DNA of 64,000 bases, taken from positions 8,020,001 to 8,084,000 of the forward strand of contig NW_027478160.1 in NCBI RefSeq assembly GCF_051020975.1, given 5' to 3'. Positions within the stretch are counted from its first letter, which is position 1. Each line of letters begins with the position of its first letter. The stretch is from Osmia lignaria lignaria. Lineage: Eukaryota; Arthropoda; Insecta; Hymenoptera; Megachilidae. The notes beneath the pieces were generated by a model. It was given only the letters and a program-made list of their open reading frames with translations. It did no database searches and was not told the origin of the DNA. Shown here one piece after another: positions 16,560 to 31,129 of this stretch. Position numbers and translations under genes: made by a program.

Positions 16560-18250
16560 AACATAAAAAGTAGGAAACTTAATTCTTCTCAAAAAAGGTC
16601 TCTTAACATTTTGCCATAGCTCGCTTCGTTTCCGAGATATTTGCAGATTTATCTCAAGGGAAGGGGCCTGACGGACATATTTCGAGATATTTCTTCTTCT
16701 TGTTGTTCTTCTTCTGCACAGCTAAGCTGGAAGTGGCATTTGCGGCTCGCACTAGTGCAGAGTTATCTCAAAGAAAGGGGCCACGGTGTTTCTGTATCTG
16801 TATTATGTTGGTGCGGCTTCGGCACTTTTAAATATCTTGATATATCTCGAGAACTACGCATCTGATCAAACAATATCATAGAAGATAAAAAGTAGGAAAC
16901 TTAATTCTCTACAAAAAAGGTCTCTTAACATTTCGCCATAGCTCGCTTCGTTTCCGAGATATTTGCAGATTTATCTCAAGGGAAGGGGCCTGTCGGACAT
17001 ATTTCGAGATATTTCTTCTTCTTGTTGTTCTTCTTCTGCACAGCTAAGCTGGAAGTGGCATTTGCGGCTCGCACTAGTGCAGAGTTATCTCAAAGAAAGG
17101 GGCCACGGTGTTTCTGTATCCCTATTATGTTGGTGCGGCTTCGGAACTTTTAAATATCTCGATATATCTCGAAAACTACGCTTCTGATCGAAAAATATCA
17201 TAGAACATAAATTGTAGGAAACATAATTCTCTACAAAAAACGTCTCTTAACATTTTGCCATAGCTCGCTTCGTTTCCGAGATATTTGCAGATTCAGCTCA
17301 AAGGAACGGGCCTGACGGACATATTTCGAGATACTTCTTTTTCTTGTTGTTCTTCCTCTGCACAGCTAAGCTGGAAGTGGCATTTGCAGCTCGCAATAGA
17401 GCAGAGTTATCTCAAAGAAAGGGGCCACGGTGTTTCTGTATCTCTATTATGTTGGTGCGGCTTCGGAACTTTTAAATATCTTGATATATCTCGAGAACTA
17501 CGCATCTGATAAAAAAATATCATAGAACATAAAAAGTAGGAAACTTAATTCTCTACAAAAAAGGTCTCTTAACATTTTGCCATAGCTCGCTTCGTTTCCG
17601 AGATATTTGCAGATTTATCTCAAGGGAAGGGGCCTAACGGACATATTTCGAGATATTTCTTCTTCTTGTTGTTCTTCTTCTGCACAGCTAAGCTGGAAGT
17701 GGCATTTGCGGCTCGCACTATTGCAGAGTTATCTCAAAGAAAGGGGCCACGGTGTTTCTGTATCTCTATTATGTTGGTGCGGCTTCGGAACTTTTAAATA
17801 TCTTGATATATCTCGAGAACTACGCATCTGATCAAAAAATATCATAGAACCTAAAAAGTAGGAAACTTAATTCTCTACAAAAAAGGTCTCTTAACATTTT
17901 GCCATAGCTCGCTTCGTTTCCGAGATATTTGCAGATATACCTCAAGGGCAGGGGCCTGACGGACATATTTCGAGATATTTCTTCTTCTTGTTGTTCTTCT
18001 TCTGCACAGCTAAGCTGGAAGTGGCATTTACAGCTCGCAATAGTGCAGAGTTATCCCAAAGAAAGGGGCCACGGTGTTTCTGTATCTCTATTATGTTGGT
18101 GCGGCTTCGTAACTTTTAAATATCTAGATATATCTCGAGAACTACGCGTCTGTTCAAAAAATATCATAGAACATAAAAAGTAGGAAACATAATTCTCTAC
18201 AAAAAAGGTCTCTTAACATTTTGCCATAGCTCGCGTCGTTTCCGAGATAT

Positions 18251-21200
18251 TTGCAGATTTATCTCAAGGGAAGGGGCCTGACGGACATATTTCGAGATAT
18301 TTCTTCTTCTTGTTGTTCTTCTTCTGCACAGCTAAGCTGGAAGTGGCATTTGCGGCTCGCACTAGTGCAGAGTTATCTCAAAGAAAGGGGCCACGGTGTT
18401 TCTGTATCTGTATTATGTTGGTGCGGCTTCGGAACTTTTAAATATCTTGATATATCTCGAGAACTACGCATCTGATCACAAAATATCATAGAACATAAAA
18501 AGTAGGAAACTTAATTCTCTACAAAAAAGGTCTCTTAACATTTTGCCATAGCTCGCTTCGTTTCCGAGATATTTGCAGATTTATCTCAAGGGAAGGGGCC
18601 TGACGGACATATTTCGAGATATTTCTTCTTCTTGTTGTTCTTCTTCTGCACAGCTAAGCTGGAAGTGGCATTTGCGGCTCGCACTATTGCAGAGTTATCT
18701 CAAAGAAAGGGGCCACGGTGTTTCTGTATCTCTATTATGTTGGTGCGGCTTCGTAACTTTTAAATATCTAGATATATCTTGAAAACTACGCTTCTGATCA
18801 AAAAATATCATAGAACATAAATTGTAGGAAACATAATTCTCTACAAAAAAGGTCTCTTAACATTTTGCCATAGCTCGCTTGGTTTCCGAGATATTTGCAG
18901 ATATATCTCAAGGGCAGGGGCCTGACGGACATATTTCGAGATATTTCTTCTTCTTGTTGTTCTTCTTCTGCACAGCTAAGCTGGAAGTGGCATTTACAGC
19001 TCGCAATAGTGCAGAGTTATCTCAAAGAAAGGGGCCACGGTGTTTCTGTATCTCTATTATGTTGGTGCGGTTTCGGAACTTTTAAATATCTTGATATATC
19101 TCGAGAACTACGCATCTGATCAAAAAATATCATAGAACATAAAAAGTAGGAAACTTAATTCTCTACAAATAAGGTCTCTTAACATTTTGCCATAGCTCGC
19201 TTCGTTTCCGAGATATTTGCAGATTTATCTCAAGGGAAGGGGCCTCACGGACATATTTCGAGATATTTCTTCTTCTTGTTGTTCTTCTTCTGCACAGCTA
19301 AGCTGGAAGTGGCATTTGCAGCTCGCAATAGTGCAGAGATATCTCAAAGAAAGGGGCCACGGTGTTTCTGTATCTCTATTATGTTGGTGCGGCTTCGGAA
19401 CTTTTAAATATCTTGATATATCTCGAGAACTACGCGTCTGTTCAAAAAATATCATAGAACATAAAAAGTAGGAAACATAATTCTCTACAAAAAAGGTCTC
19501 TTAACATTTTGCCATAGCTCGCGTCGTTTCCGAGATATTTGCAGATTTATCTCAAGGGAAGGGGCCTGACGGACATATTTCGAGATATTTCTTCTTCTTG
19601 TTGTTCTTCTTCTGCACAGCTAAGCTGGAAGTGGCATTTGCGGCTCGCACTAGTGCAGAGTTATCTCAAAGAAAGGGGCCACGGTGTTTCTGTATCTGTA
19701 TTATGTTGGTGCGGCTTCGGAACTTTTAAATATCTTGATATATCTCGAGAACTACGCATCTGATCACAAAATATCATAGAACATAAAAAGTAGGAAACTT
19801 AATTCTCTACAAAAAAGGTCTCTTAACATTTTGCCATAGCTCGCTTCGTTTCCGAGATATTTGCAGATTTATCTCAAGGGAAGGGGCCTGACGGACATAT
19901 TTCGAGATATTTCTTCTTCTTGTTGTTCTTCTTCTGCACAGCTAAGCTGGAAGTGGCATTTGCGGCTCGCACTATTGCAGAGTTATCTCAAAGAAAGGGG
20001 CCACGGTGTTTCTGTATCTCTATTATGTTGGTGCGGCTTCGTAACTTTTAAATATCTAGATATATCTTGAAAACTACGCTTCTGATCAAAAAATATCATA
20101 GAACATAAATTGTAGGAAACATAATTCTCTACAAAAAAGGTCTCTTAACATTTTGCCATAGCTCGCTTGGTTTCCGAGATATTTGCAGATATATCTCAAG
20201 GGCAGGGGCCTGACGGACATATTTCGAGATATTTCTTCTTCTTGTTGTTCTTCTTCTGCACAGCTAAGCTGGAAGTGGCATTTACAGCTCGCAATAGTGC
20301 AGAGTTATCTCAAAGAAAGGGGCCACGGTGTTTCTGTATCTCTATTATGTTGGTGCGGTTTCGGAACTTTTAAATATCTTGATATATCTCGAGAACTACG
20401 CATCTGATCAAAAAATATCATAGAACATAAAAAGTAGGAAACTTAATTCTCTACAAATAAGGTCTCTTAACATTTTGCCATAGCTCGCTTCGTTTCCGAG
20501 ATATTTGCAGATTTATCTCAAGGGAAGGGGCCTCACGGACATATTTCGAGATATTTCTTCTTCTTGTTGTTCTTCTTCTGCACAGCTAAGCTGGAAGTGG
20601 CATTTGCAGCTCGCAATAGTGCAGAGATATCTCAAAGAAAGGGGCCACGGTGTTTCTGTATCTCTATTATGTTGGTGCGGCTTCGGAACTTTTAAATATC
20701 TTGATATATCTCGAGAACTACGCGTCTGACCAAAAAATATCATAGAACATAAAAAGTAGGAAACATAATTCTCTACAAAAAAGGTCTCTTAACATTTTGC
20801 CATAGCTCGCTTCGTTTCCGAGATATTTGCAGATTCAGCTCAAAGGAACTGGCCTGACGGACATATTTCGAGATATTTCTTCTTCTTGTTGTTCTTCCTC
20901 TGCACAGCTAAGCTGGAAGTGGCATTTGCAGCTCGCAATAGTGCAGAGATATCTCAAAGAAAGGGGCCACGGTGTTTCTGTATCTCTATTATGTTGGTGC
21001 GGCTTCGGAACTTTTAAATATCTTGATATATCTCGAGAACTACGCGTCTGTTCAAAAAATATCATAGAACATAAAAAGTAGGAAACATAATTCTCTACAA
21101 AAAAGGTCTCTTAACATTTTGCCATAGCTCGCGTCGTTTCCGAGATATTTGCAGATTTATCTCAAGGGAAGGGGCCTGACGGACATATTTCGAGATATTT

Positions 21201-24200
21201 CTTCTTCTTGTTGTTCTTCTTCTGCACAGCTAAGCTGGAAGTGGCATTTGCGGCTCGCACTAGTGCAGAGTTATCTCAAAGAAAGGGGCCACTGTGTTTC
21301 TGTATCTGTATTATGTTGGTGCGGCTTCGGAACTTTTAAATATCTTGATATATCTCGAGAACTACGCATCTGATCACAAAATATCATAGAACATAAAAAG
21401 TAGGAAACTTAATTCTCTACAAAAAAGGTCTCTTAACATTTTGCCATAGCTCGCTTCGTTTCCGAGATATTTGCAGATTTATCTCAAGGGAAGGGGCCTG
21501 ACGGACATATTTCGAGATATTTCTTCTTCTTGTTGTTCTTCTTCTGCACAGCTAAGCTGGAAGTGGCATTTGCGGCTCGCACTATTGCAGAGTTATCTCA
21601 AAGAAAGGGGCCACGGTGTTTCTGTATCTCTATTATGTTGGTGCGGCTTCGTAACTTTTAAATATCTAGATATATCTTGAAAACTACGCTTCTGATCAAA
21701 AAATATCATAGAACATAAAAAGTAGGAAACTTAATTCTCTATAAATAAGGTCTCTTAACATTTTGCCATAGCTCGCTTCGTTTCCGAGATATTTGCAGAT
21801 TTATCTCAAGGGAAGGGGCCTCACGGACATATTTCGAGATATTTCTTCTTCTTGTTGTTCTTCTTCTGCACAGCTAAGCTGGAAGTGGCATTTGCAGCTC
21901 GCAATAGTGCAGAGATATCTCAAAGAAAGGGGCCACGGTGTTTCTGTATCTCTATTATGTTGGTGCGGCTTCGGAACTTTTAAATATCTTGATATATCTC
22001 GAGAACTACGCGTCTGATCAAAAAATATCATAGAACATAAAAAGTAGGAAACATAATTCTCTACAAAAAAGGTCTCTTAACATTTTGCCATAGCTCGCTT
22101 CGTTTCCGAGATATTTGCAGATTTATCTCAAGGGAAGGGGCCTGACGGACATATTTCGAGATATTTCTTCTTCTTGTTGTTCTTCTTCTGCACAGCTAAG
22201 CTGGAAGTGGCATTTGCGGCTCGCACTATTGCAGAGTTATCTCAAAGAAAGGGGCCACGGTGTTTCTGTATCTCTATTATGTTGGTGCGGCTTCGTAACT
22301 TTTAAATATCTAGATATATCTTGAAAACTACGCTTCTGATCAAAAAATATCATAGAACATAAAAAGTAGGAAACTTAATTCTCTACAAATAAGGTCTCTT
22401 AACATTTTGCCATAGCTCGCTTCGTTTCCGAGATATTTGCAGATTTATCTCAAGGGAAGGGGCCTCACGGACATATTTCGAGATATTTCTTCTTCTTGTT
22501 GTTCTTCTTCTGCACAGCTAAGCTGGAAGTGGCATTTGCAGCTCGCAATAGTGCAGAGATATCTCAAAGAAAGGGGCCACGGTGTTTCTGTATCTCTATT
22601 ATGTTGGTGCGGCTTCGGAACTTTTAAATATCTTGATATATCTCGAGAACTACGCGTCTGATCAAAAAATATCATAGAACATAAAAAGTAGGAAACATAA
22701 TTCTCTACAAAAAAGGTCTCTTAACATTTTGCCATAGCTCGCTTCGTTTCCGAGATATTTGCAGATTCAGCTCAAAGGAACTGGCCTGACGGACATATTT
22801 CGAGATATTTCTTCTTCTTGTTGTTCTTCCTCTGCACAGCTAAGCTGGAAGTGGCATTTGCAGCTCGCAATAGTGCAGAGTTATCTCAAAGAAAGGGGCC
22901 ACGGTGTTTCTGTATCTGTATTATGTTGGTGCGGCTTCGGAACTTTTAAATATCTTGATATATCTCGAGAACTACGCATCTGATCACAAAATATCATAGA
23001 ACATAAAAAGTAGGAAACTTAATTCTCTACAAAAAAGGTCTCTTAACATTTTGCCATAGCTCGCTTCGTTTCCGAGATATTTGCAGATTTATCTCAAGGG
23101 AAGGGGCCTGACGGACATATTTCGAGATATTTCTTCTTCTTGTTGTTCTTCTTCTGCACAGCTAAGCTGGAAGTGGCATTTGCGGCTCGCACTATTGCAG
23201 AGTTATCTCAAAGAAAGGGGCCACGGTGTTTCTGTATCTCTATTATGTTGGTGCGGCTTCGTAACTTTTAAATATCTAGATATATCTTGAAAACTACGCT
23301 TCTGATCAAAAAATATCATAGAACATAAATTGTAGGAAACATAATTCTCTACAAAAAAGGTCTCTTAACATTTTGCCATAGCTCGCTTCGTTTCCGAGAT
23401 ATTTGCAGATTTATCTCAAGGGAAGGGGCCTCACGGACATATTTCGAGATATTTCTTCTTCTTGTTGTTCTTCTTCTGCACAGCTAAGCTGGAAGTGGCA
23501 TTTGCAGCTCGCAATAGTGCAGAGATATCTCAAAGAAAGGGGCCACGGTGTTTCTGTATCTCTATTATGTTGGTGCGGCTTCGGAACTTTTAAATATCTT
23601 GATATATCTCGAGAACTACGCGTCTGACCAAAAAATATCATAGAACATAAAAAGTAGGAAACATAATTCTCTACAAAAAAGGTCTCTTAACATTTTGCCA
23701 TAGCTCGCTTCGTTTCCGAGATATTTGCAGATTCAGCTCAAAGGAACTGGCCTGACGGACATATTTCGAGATATTTCTTCTTCTTGTTGTTCTTCCTCTG
23801 CACAGCTAAGCTGGAAGTGGCATTTGCAGCTCGCAATAGTGCAGAGATATCTCAAAGAAAGGGGCCACGGTGTTTCTGTATCTCTATTATGTTGGTGCGG
23901 CTTCGGAACTTTTAAATATCTTGATATATCTCGAGAACTACGCATCTGATCACAAAATATCATAGAACATAAAAAGTAGGAAACTTAATTCTCTACAAAA
24001 AAGGTCTCTTAACATTTTGCCATAGCTCGCTTCGTTTCCGAGATATTTGCAGATTTATCTCAAGGGAAGGGGCCTGACGGACATATTTCGAGATATTTCT
24101 TCTTCTTGTTGTTCTTCTTCTGCACAGCTAAGCTGGAAGTGGCATTTGCGGCTCGCACTATTGCAGAGTTATCTCAAAGAAAGGGGCCACGGTGTTTCTG

Positions 24201-25012
24201 TATCTCTATTATGTTGGTGCGGCTTCGTAACTTTTAAATATCTAGATATATCTTGAAAACTACGCTTCTGATCAAAAAATATCATAGAACATAAATTGTA
24301 GGAAACATAATTCTCTACAAAAAAGGTCTCTTAACATTTTGCCATAGCTCGCTTGGTTTCCGAGATATTTGCAGATATATCTCAAGGGCAGGGGCCTGAC
24401 GGACATATTTCGAGATATTTCTTCTTCTTGTTGTTCTTCTTCTGCACAGCTAAGCTGGAAGTGGCATTTACAGCTCGCAATAGTGCAGAGTTATCTCAAA
24501 GAAAGGGGCCACGGTGTTTCTGTATCTCTATTATGTTGGTGCGGTTTCGGAACTTTTAAATATCTTGATATATCTCGAGAACTACGCATCTGATCAAAAA
24601 ATATCATAGAACATAAAAAGTAGGAAACTTAATTCTCTACAAATAAGGTCTCTTAACATTTTGCCATAGCTCGCTTCGTTTCCGAGATATTTGCAGATTT
24701 ATCTCAAGGGAAGGGGCCTCACGGACATATTTCGAGATATTTCTTCTTCTTGTTGTTCTTCTTCTGCACAGCTAAGCTGGAAGTGGCATTTGCAGCTCGC
24801 AATAGTGCAGAGATATCTCAAAGAAAGGGGCCACGGTGTTTCTGTATCTCTATTATGTTGGTGCGGCTTCGGAACTTTTAAATATCTTGATATATCTCGA
24901 GAACTACGCGTCTGATCAAAAAATATCATAGAACATAAAAAGTAGGAAACATAATTCTCTACAAAAAAGGTCTCTTAACATTTTGCCATAGCTCGCTTCG
25001 TTTCCGAGATAT
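18251..25012 (+). repeat. Tetramer higher-order repeat region (A-B-C-D, 1,288 bp) with reshuffled copies
   Basis: Four monomer types can be told apart. A has GTATCTGTATT and GATCACAAAAT; B has CTTCGTAACTTTT and TATCTTGAAAAC; C has CTTGGTTTCC and AAGGGCAGG; D has CCTCACGG and GAGATATCTC. Starting at 18251 the order is ABCD ABCD Q A B D B D Q B D Q B C D, where Q carries the CAGCTCAAAGGAAC start. The first two ABCD blocks (18251-19538 and 19539-20826) are almost identical. Confidence 0.85.
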
Positions 25013-25978
25013 TTGCAGATTTATCTCAAGGAAAGGGGCCTGACGGACATATTTCGAGATATTTCTTCTTCTTGTTGTTCTTCTTCTGCACAGCTAAGCT
25101 GGAAGTGGCATTTGCGGCTCGCACTAGTGCAGAGTTATCTCAAAGAAAGGGGCCACGGTGTTTCTGTATCTCTATTATGTTGGTGCAGCTTCGGAACTTT
25201 TAAAAATCTTGATATATCTCGAGAACTACGCATCTGATCAAAAAATATCGTGGAACATAAAAAGTAGGAAACTTAATTCTCTACAAAAAAGGTCTCTTAA
25301 CATTTTGCCATAGCTCGCTTCGTTTCCGAGATATTTGCAGATTTATCTCAAGGAAAGGGGCCTGACGGACATATTTCGAGATATTTCTTCTTCTTGTTGT
25401 TCTTCCTCTGCACAGCTAAGCTGGAAGTGGCATTTGCAGCTCGCAATAGTGCAGAGTTATCTCAAAGAAAGGGGCCACGGTGTTTCTGTATCTCTATTAT
25501 GTTGGTGCGGCTTCGTAACTTTTAAATATCTCGATATATCTCGAAAACTACGCTTCTGATCAAAAAATATCATAGAGCGTAAATTGTAGGAAACATTATT
25601 CTCTACAAAAAAGGTCTCTTAACATTTTGCCATAGCTCGCTTCGTTTCCGAGATATTTGCAGATTCATCTAAAGGGAAGTGGCCTGACGGACATATTTCG
25701 AGATATTTCTTCTTCTTGTTGTTCTTCTTCTGCACAGCTAAGCTGGAAGTGGCATTTGCAGCTCGCAATAGTGCAGAGTTATCCCAAAGAAAGGGGCCAC
25801 GGTGTTTCTGTATCTCTATTATGTTGGTGCGGCTTCGGAACTTTTAAATATCTTGATATATCTCGACAACTACGCTTCTGATCAAAAAATATCATAGAAC
25901 ATAAAAAGTAGGAAACTTAATTCTCTACAAAAAAGGTCTCTTAACATTTTTACATAGCTCGCTTCGTTTCCGAGATAT

Positions 25979-28900
25979 TTGCAGATTTATCTCAAGGGAA
26001 GGGGCCTAACGGACATATTTCGAGATATTTCTTCTTCTTGTTGTTCTTCTTCTGCACAGCTAAGCTGGAAGTGGCATTTGCGGCTCGCACTAGTGCAGAG
26101 TTATCTCAAAGAAAGGGGCCACGGTGTTTCTGTATCTGTATTATGTTGGTGCGGCTTCGGCACTTTTAAATATCTTGATATATCTCGAGAACTACGCATC
26201 TGATCAAAAAATATCATAGAAGATAAAAAGTAGGAAACTTAATTCTCTACAAAAAAGGTCTCTTAACATTTCGCCATAGCTCGCTTCGTTTCCGAGATAT
26301 TTGCAGATTTATCTCAAGGGAAGGGGCCTGTCGGACATATTTCGAAATATTTCTTCTTCTTGTTGTTCTTCTTCTGCACAGCTAAGCTGGAAGTGGCATT
26401 TGCGGCTCGCACTATTGCAGAGTTATCTCAAAGAAAGGGGCCACGGTGTTTCTGTATCTCTATTATGTTGGTGCGGCTTCGTAACTTTTAAATATCTCGA
26501 TATATCTCGAAAACTACGCTTCTGATCAAAAAATATCATAGAACATAAATTGTAGGAAACTTAATTCTCTACAAAAAAGGTCTCTCAACATTTTGCCATA
26601 GCTCGCTTCGTTTCCGAGATATTTGCACATTTATCTCAAGGGAAGGGGCCTAACGGACATATTTCGAGATATTTCTTCTTCTTGTTGTTCTTCTTCTGCA
26701 CAGCTAAGCTGGAAGTGGCATTTGCGGCTCGCACTAGTGCAGAGTTATCTCAAAGAAAGGGGCCACGGTGTTTCTGTATCTCTATTATGTTGGTGCAGCT
26801 TCGGAACTTTTAAATATCTTGATATATCTCGAGAACTACGCATCTGATCAAAAAATATCGTGGAACATAAAAAGTAGGAAACTTAATTCTCTACAAAAAA
26901 GGTCTCTTAACATTTTGCCATAGCTCGCTTCGTTTCCGAGATATTTGCAGATTTATCTCAAGGGAAGGGGCCTGACGGACATATTTCGAGATATTTCTTC
27001 TTCTTGTTGTTCTTCTTCTGCACAGCTAAACTGGAAGTGGCATTTGCAGCTCGCAATAGTGCAGAGTTATCTCAAAGAAAGGGGCCACGGTGTTTCTGTA
27101 TCTCTATTATGTTGGTGCGGCTTCGGAACTTTTAAATATCTTGATATATCTCGAGAACTACGCATCTGATCAAAAAATATCATAGAACACAAAAAGTAGG
27201 AAACTTAATTCTCTACAAAAAAGGTCTCTTAACATTTTGCCATAGCTCGCTTCGTTTCCGAGATATTTGCAGATTTATCTCAAGGGAAGGGGCCTGACGG
27301 ACATATTTCGAGATATTTCTTCTTCTTGTTGTTCTTCTTCTGCACAGCTAAGCTGGAAGTGGCATTTGCGGCTCGCACTAGTGCAGAGTTATCTCAAAGA
27401 AAGGGGCCACGGTGTTTCTGTATCTGTATTATGTTGGTGCGGCTTCGGAACTTTTAAATATCTTGATATATCTCGAGAACTACGCATCTGATCAAAAAAT
27501 ATCATAGAACATAAAAAGTGGGAAACTTAATTCTCTACAAAAAAGGTCTCTTAACATTTTGCCATAGCTCGCTTCGTTTCCGAGATATTTGCAGATTTAT
27601 CTCAAGGGAAGGGGCCTAACGGACATATTTCGAGATATTTCTTCTTCTTGTTGTTCTTCTTCTGCACAGCTAAACTGGAAGTGGCATTTCCAGCTCGCAA
27701 TAGTGCAGAGTTATCTCAAAGAAAGGAGCCACGGTGTTTCTGTATCTCTATTATGTTGGTGCGGCTTCGGAACTTTTAAATATCTTGATATATCTCGAGA
27801 ACTACGCATCTGATCAGAAAATATCATAGAACATAAAAAGTAGGAAACTTAATTCTCTACAAAAAAGGTCTCTTAACATTTTGTCATAGCTGGCTTCGTT
27901 TCCGAGATATTTGCAGATTTATCTCAAGGGAAGGGGCCTGACGGACATATTTCGAGATATTTCTTCTTCTTGTTGTTCTTCTTCTGCACAGCTAAGCTGG
28001 AAGTGGCATTTGCGGCTCGCACTAGTGCAGAGTTATCTCAAAGAAAGGGGCCACGGTGTTTCTGTATCTGTATTATGTTGGTGCGGCTTCGGAACTTTTA
28101 AATATCTTGATATATCTCGAGAACTACGCATCTGATCAAAAAATATCATAGAACATAAAAAGTAGGAAACTTAATTCTCTACAAAAAAGGTCTCTTAACA
28201 TTTTGCCATAGCTCGCTTCGTTTCCGAGATATTTGCAGATTTATCTCAAGGGAAGGGGCCTGACGGACATATTTCGAGATATTTCTTCTTCTTGTTGTTC
28301 TTCTTCTGCACAGCTAAGCTGGAAGTGGCATTTGCGGCTCGCACTAGTGCAGAGTTATCTCAAAGAAAGGGGCCACGGTGTTTCTGTATCTGTATTATGT
28401 TGGTGCGGCTTCGGCACTTTTAAATATCTTGATATATCTCGAGAACTACGCATCTGATCAAAAAATATCATAGAAGATAAAAAGTAGGAAACTTAATTCT
28501 CTACAAAAAAGGTCTCTTAACATTTCGCCATAGCTCGCTTCGTTTCCGAGATATTTGCAGATTTATCTCAAGGGAAGGGGCCTGTCGGACATATTTCGAA
28601 ATATTTCTTCTTCTTGTTGTTCTTCTTCTGCACAGCTAAGCTGGAAGTGGCATTTGCGGCTCGCACTATTGCAGAGTTATCTCAAAGAAAGGGGCCACGG
28701 TGTTTCTGTATCTCTATTATGTTGGTGCGGCTTCGTAACTTTTAAATATCTCGATATATCTCGAAAACTACGCTTCTGATCAAAAAATATCATAGAACAT
28801 AAATTGTAGGAAACTTAATTCTCTACAAAAAAGGTCTCTCAACATTTTGCCATAGCTCGCTTCGTTTCCGAGATATTTGCACATTTATCTCAAGGGAAGG

Positions 28901-29197
28901 GGCTAACGGACATATTTCGAGATATTTCTTCTTCTTGTTGTTCTTCTTCTGCACAGCTAAGCTGGAAGTGGCATTTGCGGCTCGCACTAGTGCAGAGTTA
29001 TCTCAAAGAAAGGGGCCACGGTGTTTCTGTATCTCTATTATGTTGGTGCAGCTTCGGAACTTTTAAAAATCTTGATATATCTCGAGAACTACGCATCTGA
29101 TCAAAAAATATCGTGGAACATAAAAAGTAGGAAACTTAATTCTCTACAAAAAAGGTCTCTTAACATTTTGCCATAGCTCGCTTCGTTTCCGAGATAT
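25979..29197 (+). repeat. Three-monomer block duplicated at 2,254 bp
   Basis: Monomers at 25979, 26301 and 26623 recur at 28233, 28555 and 28877 with the same rare variants: GGCACTTTT, AAGATAAAAAG, CTGTCGGACATATTTCGAAA and TTTGCACATTT. The last copy has lost one base (AAGGGGCTAACGG). The distance is 7 monomers. Confidence 0.8.
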
Positions 29198-31129
29198 TTG
29201 CAGATTTATCTCAAGGGAAGGGGCCTGACGGACATATTTCGAGATATTTCTTCTTCTTGTTGTTCTTCTTCTGCACAGCTAAGCTCGAAGTGGCATTTGC
29301 AGCTCGCAATAGTGCAGAGTTATCTCAAAGAAACAGGCCACGGTGTTTCTGTACCTCTATTATGTTGGTGCAGCTTCGGAACTTTTAAATATCTTGATAT
29401 ATCTCGAGAACTACGCATCTGATCAAAAAATATCATCGAACATAAAAAGTAGGAAACTTAATTCTCTACAAAAAAGGTCTCTTAACATTTTGCCATAGCT
29501 CTCTTCGTTTCCGAGATATTTGCAGATTCAGCTCAAAGGAACTGGCCTGACGGACATATTTCGAGATATTTCTTCTTCTTGTTGTTCTTCTTCTGCACAG
29601 CTAAGCTGGAAGTGGCATTTGCGGCTCGCACTAGTGCAGAGTTATCTCAAAGAAAGGGGCCACGGTGTTTCTGTATCTCTATTATGTTGGTGCGGCTTCG
29701 GAGCTTTTAAATATCTCGATATATCTCGAAAACTACGCTTCTGATCAAAAAATATCATAGAACATAAATTGTAGGAAACATAATTCTTTACAAAAAAGGT
29801 CTCTTAACATTTTGCCATAGCTCGCTTCGTTTCCGAGATATTTGCAGATTTATCTCAAGGGAAGGGGCCTGACGGACATATTTCGAGATATTTCTTCTTC
29901 TTGTTGTTCTTCTTCTGCACAGCTAAGCTGGAAGTGGCATTTGCGGCTCGCACTAGTGCAGAGTTATCTCAAAGAAAGGGGCCACGGTGTTTCTGTATCT
30001 CTATTATGTTGGTGCGGCTTCGGAACTTTTAAATATCTCGATATATCTCGAAAACTACGCATCTGATCAAAAAATATCATAGAACATAAAAAGTAGGAAA
30101 CTTAATTCTCTACAAAAAAGGTCTCTTAACATTTTGCCATAGCTCGCTTCGTTTCCGAGATATTTGCAGATTTATCTCAAGGGAAGGGGCCTGACGGACA
30201 TATTTCAAGATATTTCTTCTTCTTGTTGTTCTTCTTCTGCACAGCTAAGCTGGAAGTGGCATTTGCGGCTCGCACTAGTGCAGAGTTATCTCAACGAAAG
30301 GGGCCACGGTGTTTCTGTATCTCTATTATGTTGGTGCGGCTTCGGAACTTTTAAATATCTTGATATATCTCGAGAACTACGCATCTGATCAAAAAATATC
30401 GTGGAACATAAAAAGTAGGAAACTTAATTCTCTACAAAAAAGGTCTCTTAACATTTTGCCATAGCTCGCTTCGTTTCCGAGATATTTGCAGATTTATCTC
30501 AAGGGAAGGGGCCTGACGGACATATTTCGAGATATTTCTTCTTCTTGTTGTTCTTCTTCTGCACAGCTAAGCTCGAAGTGGCATTTGCAGCTCGCAATAG
30601 TGCAGAGTTATCTCAAAGAAAGAGGCCACGGTGTTTCTGTACCTCTATTATGTTGGTGCAGCTTCGGAACTTTTAAATATCTTGATATATCTCGAGAACT
30701 ACGCATCTGATCAAAAAATATCATCGAACATAAAAAGTAGGAAGCTTAATTCTCTACAAAAAAGGTCTCTTAACATTTTGCCATAGCTCTCTTCGTTTCC
30801 GAGATATTTGCAGATTCAGCTCAAAGGAACTGGCCTGACGGACATATTTCGAGATATTTCTTCTTCTTGTTGTTCTTCTTCTGCACAGCTAAGCTGGAAG
30901 TGGCATTTGCGGCTCGCACTAGTGCAGAGTTATCTCAAAGAAAGGGGCCACGGTGTTTCTGTATCTCTATTATGTTGGCGCGGCTTCGGAACTTTTAAAT
31001 ATCTCGATATATCTCGAAAACTACGCTTCTGATCAAAAAATATCATAGAGCGTAAATTGTAGGAAACATTATTCTCTACAAAAAAGGTCTCTTAACATTT
31101 TGCCATAGCTCGCTTCGTTTCCGAGATAT
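29198..31129 (+). repeat. Tetramer repeat unit pair (1,288 bp)
   Basis: Monomers at 29198 and 29520 recur at 30486 and 30808. They share AGCTCGAAGTGG, GTACCTCTATT, ATCATCGAACAT and GCTCTCTTCG. A similar 1,288-bp recurrence links 34236 with 35524. Confidence 0.7.

Noticed and set aside
19225..19455. Antisense 76-codon ORF in some monomers
   Set aside because: It exists only where a single variant (GAGATATCTC or CTTTCTC) removes a stop that is present in most monomers; no domain is recognisable.
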